Assembly (NCBI GenBank): GCA_937927975.1
Contig: CALEZT010000213.1
Location: forward strand, 1 to 7,020
DNA from: an uncultured Phycisphaerales bacterium
GTDB taxonomy: Bacteria > Planctomycetota > Phycisphaerae > Sedimentisphaerales > Anaerobacaceae
DNA length: 7,020 bases
Direction of reading: 5' to 3'
Below are positions 1 to 4,761 of the stretch, one piece after another. Every line of letters starts with the position of its first letter. The stretch's first letter is position 1. Position numbers and translations under genes: made by a program. The notes under the pieces were generated by a model that was not told the origin of the DNA, ran no database searches, and saw only the letters and a list, made by a program, of their open reading frames with translations.

Positions 1-46
1 ACCACCGAGATCTACACTCTTTCCCTACACGACGCTCTTCCGATCT
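1..46 (+). other. Sequencing adapter (Illumina P5/Read-1 type), not biological
   Basis: These 46 bases match the 3' part of the Illumina universal/Read 1 adapter as I know it, ending in the characteristic GCTCTTCCGATCT. The reverse complement of the same 46 bases forms the other end of the window. Everything before base 47 is library sequence. A minus-strand reading frame running into it acquires a false tail ending IGRASCRERV and a false stop at 12..14. Confidence 0.98.
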
Positions 47-731
47 CGTAGAGCTTCGCGGCCGCCTGGTTCCGCTCTCGCAGCGTGGCGAGATGAACGA
101 CCGCTTGTTGATGTGCCTGGCTGAGCACCTCCGCATCGGTCTCTGCTTCCAGGTCGACGTCCTCGATCTGCGAACGCAAGGCCGCGACTTTCGCAATGGC
201 GGTGTCGGCGAGCCGCTCGGCGGAGCGGGCCTTTTCCTCCCAGAATCGCTTCGCCTTGTCGGCCGCCGCAACGAGGTCGTCTCCGTAGGTATCAACCGGA
301 AGTTGTTCAGCGTCCTCGCCGAAGACCTCCGCGAACAGTTCCGGCGTCGGCTTCACGCCGGCCAGTGTCACCAGCGCCTTGATCCGCTTCGCATCCGCCG
401 CCTCCGGCGCCTTGATCCCGGGGTCGACTAAGTCCGCGACGGAAAACCGTCCTTCGAGGTGCTCGACTTCCGCCTCCCCGGCACGGCGAGTGCTCTTCCC
501 GATTCGGATCGTCGCTCCGGCGACCTCCACCCGGCCCTTGAGCGTGCCGTCGCGAAGCGGTATCTGGCCCTTGCCGCGCAGTGCCGAGGCCGTCGCCTCG
601 AGCGCCGTTGATTTCCCGGCCCCGTTTCGGCCCGAGAGTACCACCACGCCGCCATTGGGCGGCAAAGGAATCCGCAAAGCCTCGATAGGCCCGACGTTTT
701 CCAGTTCTATCGCTTCCCGCTGATTATTCAT
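47..731 (-). CDS. Rad50/SbcC-like AAA ATPase, N-terminal fragment (3' end cut by contig end)
   Basis: This is the N-terminal part of an ABC-type/SMC-like ATPase, a family that works in DNA end processing and recombination. About 228 genuine residues remain. After a short beta-rich start (AIELENVGPIEALRI, typical of RecF/Rad50 N-termini) comes a clear Walker A, GRNGAGKST, at residues 34-42. A long charged, alanine- and glutamate-rich region from about 154 onward looks like the start of a coiled coil. The Walker B, signature motif and C-terminal lobe are missing because the contig ends here; the apparent last 11 residues are translated adapter. The ATG at 731 overlaps the previous gene by 8 bases, implying translational coupling. 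It lies downstream of a PD-(D/E)XK nuclease and a putative recombination protein, which fits a phage recombination operon. An Mre11/SbcD partner is not visible here. RecF-like or another phage AAA ATPase remains possible, since only the N-lobe is seen. Confidence 0.85.
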
Positions 732-954
732 CCGTGTTCTCCTGTGTGATTGGGGTCCATTTCATCTTCTCCGCGTAGGTATCAAGGTCGGCCTGAGCGG
801 CTGCAGAGGTATCCCGCATCGGCAGCGACGCCGACTTGTACCGCTTGAGTGACAGCGTGTGCCCTTCGACTATGAACGTGCCAAACTTGTCGTTGAACGA
901 CTGAGCCACCTGTACGCGGCGATCGTCATGAGTCTTGTATTTCTTATGCGTCAT
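724..954 (-). CDS. Small hypothetical phage protein (76 aa)
   Basis: I do not recognise this protein. It is 76 residues, hydrophilic, basic at the N-terminus (MTHKKYKTHDDRR) and acidic at the C-terminus, with no cysteines, signal peptide or membrane segment. It is very probably a real gene. Its ATG at 954 overlaps the TGA of the upstream gene (bases 951..954 read ATGA on the minus strand), and its own stop overlaps the start of the ATPase gene by 8 bases. This places it within the recombination operon, where small accessory proteins are common. The middle stretch (FGTFIVEGHTLSLKRYKSAS) could form beta strands. No function is assigned. Confidence 0.75.
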   Translation of the reverse strand: MTHKKYKTHDDRRVQVAQSFNDKFGTFIVEGHTLSLKRYKSASLPMRDTSAAAQADLDTYAEKMKWTPITQENTDE

Positions 955-2084
955 TCGCCACCATTACTACGACTTCCACGCCCCTTACTGATCTCCAACA
1001 GCCGCTTCTGTGCGGCCTTGTCGACGACGGTGCGATCCGCCGGGAAGAGCTTGTCGTCCGCCTTGGCCTTTTCGGCTAACTCCTGCACCTCCGTCTTTGT
1101 CGCGAGTGTCGGGAACACCTCGGTGTACAGTGCTGTCCGCTCTGGGTTCGTCCCAGGCGCGTCAACCGTCCGGGATTCCTGGTCAGTTCGAACGCCCGAG
1201 GATTCCTCGGCAGTTGCCTCCGGCACGACGTTCACGGCCTGGCCGGCCGCTTCCGGGATGGCCGCTTTCCCGGCCAGGTCGCTCAGTGAGGCAGACGCCT
1301 TCGGCATCTTCGGGTACAGCGTCTCAGCCATCTCGGCGCCGTCGAAGATCGCGGCCACGTCGCCACGCATGATGACCAGTTGGTCGACGTCCAGTGCCTT
1401 CGTGTCCGAAACGCCGAAGCGGTTACAGATGTCTTGCGGATCCACGCCGTGCTTCTTCAGTTCCGAGACCAGCACGTCGATAGCCTTCACCTTGCCGTTG
1501 CCGGCGATGTACTGCTCGATGGAATTGCGGACCCCCTTTTTCGCCTGGGCGATGGCCTTGTCGATCAGTCCGACCGGCATCGAATTGAGGACCACGTTCC
1601 GGATCGCCTTCGACTGGCCGATCTGAAACCGGATGTCGTCCTTGCGTTCGTTGTCGAATTTCCCGTGGACGGTCCACTTCTTCGACTGGCGGAACTGTCG
1701 TGAAAGCGTGAAGCCGGTTTCCAGGTCCACCACCGAGGCGGTGAAAATCCAGCAGTCCGAAAGTTCTTGTACGGCTCCCAGTTCGACTGCCATGTTGCCG
1801 TAGCACCGCGCCGCGGCCAGCGCCAACTTGATACTGGGACCCTCGACGCGGTCCTTCCCGGCGCCCCAGCCGTAGTAGAACCGCTCTCCGGCCAGGTCCG
1901 CTTCGTCCATGAGCCTCTGCGCCACGACCCCCAGGTTTCGCGGCTTCTGTACCGACATGGCCGTCGCGTACTCGGTCCGCATCTGAATGGCACGGCTCCC
2001 GCTCGGGATGAGTTCGCCGTTCTGTGAGAGCACTTCCGGCTCGTCGGCGTAGGGGAGTAGATTCGTTCCCATTGGTTCGTTCAC
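951..2084 (-). CDS. Phage recombination-associated protein with GPSIKLA box (candidate ssDNA-annealing protein)
   Basis: This 377-residue protein resembles a family I recall from tailed phages, marked by a 'G-(P/G)-S-I-(R/K)-L-A' box. Here the box is GPSIKLALAAARCYGN (residues 82-97), followed by a region that includes VVDLETG (118-124) and SKAIRNVVLNSMP (158-170). A helical segment at about 198-250 (VLVSELKKHGVDPQDICNRFGV) closes the conserved part. The last roughly 110 residues are low-complexity and acidic with a basic tip, a common layout for ssDNA-handling proteins. The family is usually annotated hypothetical. An annealing or recombination-mediator role is my inference from its position between a PD-(D/E)XK exonuclease and a Rad50-like ATPase. 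The start is a GTG at 2084 overlapping the nuclease stop (GTGA). An ATG at 2072 would remove four residues, and neither start has a strong Shine-Dalgarno. The 3' end overlaps the next gene by ATGA. Confidence 0.8.
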   Translation of the reverse strand: MNEPMGTNLLPYADEPEVLSQNGELIPSGSRAIQMRTEYATAMSVQKPRNLGVVAQRLMDEADLAGERFYYGWGAGKDRVEGPSIKLALAAARCYGNMAVELGAVQELSDCWIFTASVVDLETGFTLSRQFRQSKKWTVHGKFDNERKDDIRFQIGQSKAIRNVVLNSMPVGLIDKAIAQAKKGVRNSIEQYIAGNGKVKAIDVLVSELKKHGVDPQDICNRFGVSDTKALDVDQLVIMRGDVAAIFDGAEMAETLYPKMPKASASLSDLAGKAAIPEAAGQAVNVVPEATAEESSGVRTDQESRTVDAPGTNPERTALYTEVFPTLATKTEVQELAEKAKADDKLFPADRTVVDKAAQKRLLEISKGRGSRSNGGE

Positions 2085-2884
2085 TTTCTTTTAGATACGT
2101 AAGGACAGGTTTCATAGTACCCGCACCATGCGGGCGTACATCGCCAATCGTCGGGCGTCGTCGGCAGGAAGACCCCCTGCGCCATGGCGTGAAGCATCAT
2201 GTTGACCCGATTCGCCAGAGCGCTTAAGTCGCTGGCGTCCCGCTTCGATTCCAGCTTATGCCTGTCGATGGCCTTCGAGCCGATGGTCAGCACATCGAAC
2301 GCCACCGACTCAGGCGGCCGGTCGTGATCGACGCAGTAGGCCGCGTAGTACGTGGTCAGTTGCAGCGACGTATCGACAGCCGATTGCGCCATCTTCCGCC
2401 GCGTCGTCTTGAGGTCGACCACCTGGCCGTCCTCAGTCCGCAGGTCTGTCACCGCGAGGATGTCGTGTGACGCCTCATCGAGGTGAATCGTGGTCCGCGT
2501 CTCGACCTCGGTCGGCTGGTACTCGGGCGCTTGCCGTTTTGCATGGACCTTTGCCAGGTCGGCCACCGTGTCGACCGCCTCCCCCAGCACCACCGACCCG
2601 CCGCGCCGGCACTCGACCGAGTCCAGTTCGTAGCCGTCCTCGGCCTTCCGCTGTTCGAACCCGGCGACGGCTGCGTCGACGATCTCGGCTACCGGCAGGT
2701 CCCGGCGGCTCTCGATCTTCTGACGCCAGTTCGTCTCGGCACCCACATGCAACGCCGTGCCGACCAACATCGAAATTCGCGGCGGCCTGATCTCGCCTTC
2801 GAGGTACCGCCGCCGCCATTGCTCGGCGCAGGCGTAGAACATGTTGATCTGCGTGGTGGAGATGTGGGGTTTGTCGTCTGACAT
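2081..2884 (-). CDS. PD-(D/E)XK nuclease, Cas4/RecB-like phage exonuclease with probable Fe-S cluster
   Basis: This 267-residue nuclease probably resects DNA ends to give single strands for recombination. The core is readable: an N-terminal ISTTQINMFYACAEQWRRRY segment (8-27), GTALH with H46, motif II aspartate D147, the catalytic VVDLKTT with D157 and K159, and the QLTTYY element (Q175, Y179). Cysteines C19, C249, C254 and C260 (WRC...WCGYYETCPY) have the one-N-terminal, three-C-terminal arrangement that holds a 4Fe-4S cluster in Cas4 and AddB; cluster binding is inferred. I chose the ATG at 2884. It starts exactly where the conserved nuclease sequence begins and has an AAGG upstream. The frame stays open for 85 more codons only because the upstream GTCNN repeats rarely make stops. 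It heads a set of overlapping genes (GTGA junction with the next). There is no cas1/cas2, so a CRISPR role is unlikely. Confidence 0.9.
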   Translation of the reverse strand: MSDDKPHISTTQINMFYACAEQWRRRYLEGEIRPPRISMLVGTALHVGAETNWRQKIESRRDLPVAEIVDAAVAGFEQRKAEDGYELDSVECRRGGSVVLGEAVDTVADLAKVHAKRQAPEYQPTEVETRTTIHLDEASHDILAVTDLRTEDGQVVDLKTTRRKMAQSAVDTSLQLTTYYAAYCVDHDRPPESVAFDVLTIGSKAIDRHKLESKRDASDLSALANRVNMMLHAMAQGVFLPTTPDDWRCTPAWCGYYETCPYVSKRK

Positions 2885-2889
2885 TTTAG

Positions 2890-3012
2890 AAACCTTGAGT
2901 TGAGTTGAGAGGTGCTGACACGACTCGACAAACCACGACGTGACGGGACCGGACAAGACTCGACCGGACGCGACGCGACTTGACGAGACTAGACGAGACA
3001 TGACACGATTCC
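2890..3012 (-). repeat. Degenerate pentamer array A, 23 units of GTCNN (minus) / NNGAC (plus)
   Basis: From 2895 to 3009 the sequence divides into 23 consecutive 5-base units with no register slip. Seventeen end in GAC on the plus strand (GTC starting each unit on the minus strand), including 14 in a row at 2935..3004. The two other bases vary freely. The exceptions cluster at the edges: three TTGAG and AGGTG at the left, ACGAT at the right, plus one AAACC inside. The array begins after AAACC and ends in GACACGATTCC, edges it shares with array B. It lies immediately upstream of the nuclease start codon, so it is probably transcribed as the operon leader. Confidence 0.9.
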
Positions 3013-3047
3013 CCCGCCCCGGACTCGAACCGGGAAACCGCCGGGGG
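3011..3047 (-). other. tRNA T-arm-like hairpin between the pentamer arrays
   Basis: On the minus strand this reads as a canonical tRNA T-arm: stem CCCGG, loop TTCGAGT (matching TTCRANY), stem CCGGG. It is followed by G-CGGGGG, as an acceptor 3' strand would be. The CGGGGG pairs with CCCCCG just 5' of the arm, leaving a 7-base bulge (GCGGTTT). The result resembles an acceptor/T-arm minihelix without D or anticodon arms. No matching 5' tRNA half lies within 100 bases and there is no encoded CCA, so it is not a tRNA gene. It could be a relic of a tRNA 3' end (an old att site) or a structured RNA element. Confidence 0.7.
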
Positions 3048-3048
3048 T

Positions 3049-3116
3049 AAACCTTGAGTTGACGCGTGCTGACTCGACCGGATTGGACCTGACTCGACCA
3101 GACGCGACACGATTCC
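3049..3116 (-). repeat. Degenerate pentamer array B, 12 units of GTCNN (minus) / NNGAC (plus)
   Basis: A shorter copy of the array A pattern: 12 units from 3054 to 3113, eight of them NNGAC. It starts with the same AAACC-TTGAG-TTGA and ends with the same GACACGATTCC as array A. An internal GTG-CTGAC step near the left edge is also shared. Its register is shifted by one base relative to array A. It lies only about 12 bases from the stop codon of the gene that ends at 3129, so the arrays and hairpin fill nearly the whole gap between the two coding blocks. Confidence 0.85.
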
Positions 3117-3128
3117 TTCAATTGCAGT

Positions 3129-3344
3129 CTATTCCTCATGCCAAATCAGCGATTGCGTGGCCTGGTAAATTGCCTGTTCCATTTCAGCGACGGGGCAACC
3201 AGGTGCGTGGTCGTACCGCTGTCCCTTCTTGACGGCACCGCAGACGGTGCACCATTTCCCATCGCTGCGCTCGTTGCGCGCGACCAGGACCAGCCGCATC
3301 CCGGCCGCGACCAGCCGCGAGACCGCCAGTTCCAGCGTCATCAT
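3129..3344 (-). CDS. Small phage protein with a CxxC...HxxxC zinc-knuckle-like motif (71 aa)
   Basis: I do not know this protein by name. It is 71 residues with a compact metal-binding-like pattern: C32-x2-C35, then H46-x3-C50, inside WCTVCGAVKKGQRYDHAPGC. Treble-clef or zinc-knuckle pieces like this are frequent in small phage early proteins and may bind nucleic acid; zinc binding is inferred from spacing only. An amphipathic helix likely follows (AEMEQAIYQATQSL). Two adjacent ATGs (3344 and 3341) are possible starts. The first forms an ATGA overlap with the upstream stop, while the second sits 7 bases from a strong GGAGG (3349..3353). The longer frame up to 3428 starts inside the upstream gene and is rejected. 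It is the last gene before the pentamer arrays. Confidence 0.75.
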   Translation of the reverse strand: MMTLELAVSRLVAAGMRLVLVARNERSDGKWCTVCGAVKKGQRYDHAPGCPVAEMEQAIYQATQSLIWHEE

Positions 3345-3544
3345 ACGGCCTCCCCGGCATCGAGCCGCAAGTTGTCGCGGACGTTTTCGATCAGCGACTT
3401 GGCGCGGTCGAACCGGCCACCGTCGCACGCGGCCACCGCCTCGTCGAGCATCCGCGCGTAGTTCAGCCGCTCATCGTCGTCGAGGCAAAACGCCCCGAAG
3501 TCGTCCCAGGGTCGAATGTCGAGTTCGATCGGTCTATCCATCAT
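3341..3544 (-). CDS. Small acidic hypothetical phage protein (67 aa)
   Basis: This is a 67-residue acidic protein of unknown function with no membrane or signal segment. The N-terminus is MMDRPIELDIRPWDDFGAFCLDDDERLNY. The rest is probably helical (ARMLDEAVAACDGGRFDRAKSLIENVRDNL). As with the next gene, the start is a doubled ATG (3544/3541) preceded by GGGGAGG at 3549..3555 and overlapping the upstream TGA. That layout argues strongly for translation from here rather than from the longer frame that starts at 3646. It lies in a three-gene overlapping cluster, so its product is probably made together with its neighbours. No function is assigned. Confidence 0.72.
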   Translation of the reverse strand: MMDRPIELDIRPWDDFGAFCLDDDERLNYARMLDEAVAACDGGRFDRAKSLIENVRDNLRLDAGEAV

Positions 3545-3963
3545 GCCACCTCCCCATCCAGATCGGCGACCGCCAGGCCGTCGAACTCGACCGGCTCGCA
3601 ATCGCTGTTCGGGTTGGCGTCGTCGCGTCGATCCAGCACATCCCACTCGTCGAGCAGTTCACTCGACCGCTGCGTGTATTCCGCCGTCGTGAGTTGTCCC
3701 TGGACGAAGGCCCGCATCAAATACCCCAGCCGCATCGCCAGAGCGTCGGCCGGACTCGCCGCCGCCTGGTCGCGGAACCGCGTTCTTTCATCTAGGTAGA
3801 TTCGACCGGCCGGGCCGGCGTTGTGTCGCGGTCCGTCCATCGTGTCGTTTGTCGTCGGCATCTCGACGAGACTAATGTCGACCTGGCCAGCCGGTTGGTA
3901 TCCACCGCCTTGGTGAATGTTGCTCGCGTAGAAGCTTTCGACGTTCTTCGGTTTACAGTCCAT
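3541..3963 (-). CDS. Hypothetical phage protein (140 aa)
   Basis: This 140-residue soluble protein is not recognised. It begins MDCKPKNVESFYASN. A polar, probably disordered N-terminal half rich in Gly, Pro and Asn is followed by a likely helical region at about 68-115 (ADALAMRLGYLMRAFVQGQL, then EYTQRSSELLDEWD). The tail is very acidic. The ATG at 3963 has a good Shine-Dalgarno (AAAGGAG, about 7 bases away). An internal ATG at residue 42 is an alternative but lacks a comparable site. It is the first gene after a strong terminator-like hairpin whose U-tract ends only about 32 bases before this start codon. Expression may therefore depend on read-through or on a promoter hidden in that short gap. 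It overlaps the next gene by four bases. Confidence 0.72.
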   Translation of the reverse strand: MDCKPKNVESFYASNIHQGGGYQPAGQVDISLVEMPTTNDTMDGPRHNAGPAGRIYLDERTRFRDQAAASPADALAMRLGYLMRAFVQGQLTTAEYTQRSSELLDEWDVLDRRDDANPNSDCEPVEFDGLAVADLDGEVA

Positions 3964-3995
3964 TCGCGTCTCCTTTCAAAAACAATGAGTTGCTC

Positions 3996-4044
3996 AAAAA
4001 ACCCCGCCGGCTGCGTCATGCTGACTGCCATGTCGCCGGCGGGG
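3996..4044 (-). terminator. Intrinsic terminator or attenuator, minus strand
   Basis: On the minus strand a perfect 10-bp stem, CCCCGCCGGC pairing with GCCGGCGGGG (plus arms 4002..4011 and 4035..4044), is followed immediately by TTTTTT (3996..4001). The 23-base loop contains a further CATG/CATG pairing. This is a textbook rho-independent terminator for the 69-aa and 48-aa genes upstream. Because it sits within about 32 bases of the next start codon, it could also act as an attenuator or an antitermination point. Confidence 0.85.
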
Positions 4045-4083
4045 CCCACTTCTCCGTTCCCTCTTCCGTGATTGCCTCCTTCA

Positions 4084-4121
4084 CCCGGCCGGCGGGATGT
4101 AACCGAACAGACCCGGCCGGG
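4084..4121. repeat. GC-rich inverted repeat in the 3' region of the 48-aa gene
   Basis: CCCGGCCGG (4084..4092) and CCGGCCGGG (4113..4121) can pair as a 9-bp stem with a 20-base loop. The right arm is also part of the self-complementary CCCGGCCGGG at 4112..4121. It lies between the 48-aa gene and the terminator on the minus strand and has no T-tract. It may protect the 3' end of the message or be a protein-binding site; its role is unknown. Confidence 0.45.
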
Positions 4122-4171
4122 CTTAAGGAGAACCGCTATGTGCGTACCTGGATCGTTACCGGCTCTCAGGC

Positions 4172-4318
4172 TTACCGGCTCGCGCGGCCGCAACCGGCAA
4201 GCGCGAGAAACGCTCCGATCCCGCACCCGACCGCCACGCCGAACGGCGGGCACCCAAGCGCGAGCAATCCCAGGGCCACCGTGCCGGGGATCAATACCAT
4301 GCGAAAAAACAGGTCCAT
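4172..4318 (-). CDS. 48-aa hydrophobic membrane peptide
   Basis: This very small gene begins MDLFFRMVLIPGTVALG and contains two hydrophobic stretches, about residues 7-22 (MVLIPGTVALGLLALG) and 26-43 (FGVAVGCGIGAFLALAGC). They are separated by CPP, and the tail is basic (GRASR). This suggests a two-pass or hairpin membrane peptide. The start at 4318 has an AGGAG about 6 bases upstream and lies one base beyond the TGA of the 69-aa gene, a tight coupling that supports reality. Small two-segment membrane peptides in phages include holins and superinfection-exclusion proteins. Nothing here singles out either one, and no endolysin is visible in the window. A lipoprotein is unlikely because there is no proper lipobox at the first cysteine. 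Confidence 0.68.
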   Translation of the reverse strand: MDLFFRMVLIPGTVALGLLALGCPPFGVAVGCGIGAFLALAGCGRASR

Positions 4319-4319
4319 G

Positions 4320-4529
4320 TCAGTCTCCTACAGGCGCCGCGACGTTCGCCAGCACCGCCAGCCGATGAGCGCAGATCGACTCGATCACGTGGATCGCGTC
4401 CCACATCTGTACCTTCTCGGCCTGGTGCGCTGTGGCCACATGCCGGTTCAATCGTTGAACCTCACGCCAAGCCTCGAGCTCTTCGCGGCGTTCCAACTGT
4501 GTCGAAGCGTATTTGGGTTTCGGTGCCAT
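4320..4529 (-). CDS. Small helical hypothetical protein (69 aa)
   Basis: This is a 69-residue, probably all-helical soluble protein: a basic start (MAPKPKYAS), then a charged helix (QLERREELEAWREVQRLNRH), then a second helix (KVQMWDAIHVIESICAHRLAVL). The pattern would suit a small coiled-coil or DNA-associated accessory protein, but I do not recognise it. The start at 4529 has only a weak Shine-Dalgarno (ACGAG). The leader carries repeated GAACGA steps and, about 36 bases further up, the left arm of the inverted repeat at 4565..4600. It is the first gene of a two-gene unit with the 48-aa membrane peptide, ended by the terminator at 3996..4044. Confidence 0.65.
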   Translation of the reverse strand: MAPKPKYASTQLERREELEAWREVQRLNRHVATAHQAEKVQMWDAIHVIESICAHRLAVLANVAAPVGD

Positions 4530-4564
4530 CGTTCTCGTTCGTCGTTCGTTCTATCCCTCCCCCC

Positions 4565-4600
4565 GTCCCCGGTCGGAAGGTCGACAGGCCGACCGGGGAC
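4565..4600. repeat. Perfect 12-bp inverted repeat upstream of the 69-aa gene
   Basis: GTCCCCGGTCGG (4565..4576) and CCGACCGGGGAC (4589..4600) are exact reverse complements around a 12-base loop. Neither strand has a following T-tract, so it is not a standard terminator. Its position in the 5' region of the leftward small-gene unit, beyond the 3' end of the integrase, suits an operator, a structured leader or a protein-binding cruciform. The remaining spacer (4530..4761) shows no convincing promoter or gene to me. Confidence 0.6.
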
Positions 4601-4761
4601 ATAAGGAGGTCTTTGCGTCTCAGGCCGTGGATAGTGCCGACTGACAGAATCGGCGTCACGCTAGCGGCTCTCACGGCGTACCGGTAGCGTCGAACCCACC
4701 GAGTTGGTGTTTCGTTAAGTTTATGGGTGTAGTGCGGCGTCCTATTGCCGCGAAGATTCCG

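Noticed and set aside
859..1626. 255-codon plus-strand frame opposite the GPSIKLA-box gene
   Set aside because: It is an antisense shadow in GC-rich coding DNA; the minus-strand gene has coupled junctions at both ends and a recognisable motif.
2890..3116. CRISPR-like array
   Set aside because: The period is 5 bases, with no 25-40-base repeats or unique spacers, and there are no cas1/cas2 genes; the Cas4-like nuclease is explained by the phage recombination context.
2885..3139. An 85-codon N-terminal extension of the nuclease frame up to 3139
   Set aside because: It is translated GTCNN repeat and hairpin, giving Ser/Val/Arg low complexity. Stops are rare there because of repeat composition, and the conserved nuclease sequence starts at the ATG at 2884.
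3792..4253. 153-codon minus-strand frame spanning the terminator and the 140-aa gene start
   Set aside because: Most of it is the shifted frame of the 140-aa gene and it would be translated through the terminator stem; its start lies inside the 48-aa gene.
4138..4368. Plus-strand frame with a very good AAGGAG site before ATG 4138
   Set aside because: The product is Arg/Pro/Thr-rich without any recognisable structure and lies antisense to the 48-aa and 69-aa genes, which have coupled starts. The RBS match may be chance, but this is the least certain rejection.
4462..4674. Minus-strand 70-codon frame overlapping the start of the 69-aa gene
   Set aside because: It runs through the 12-bp inverted repeat, has no RBS and gives a composition unlike the neighbours.
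4604..4687. AAGGAGGT followed by a TTG-started 24-codon plus-strand frame
   Set aside because: The spacing from the Shine-Dalgarno to TTG is only about 3 bases and the peptide has no supporting context.
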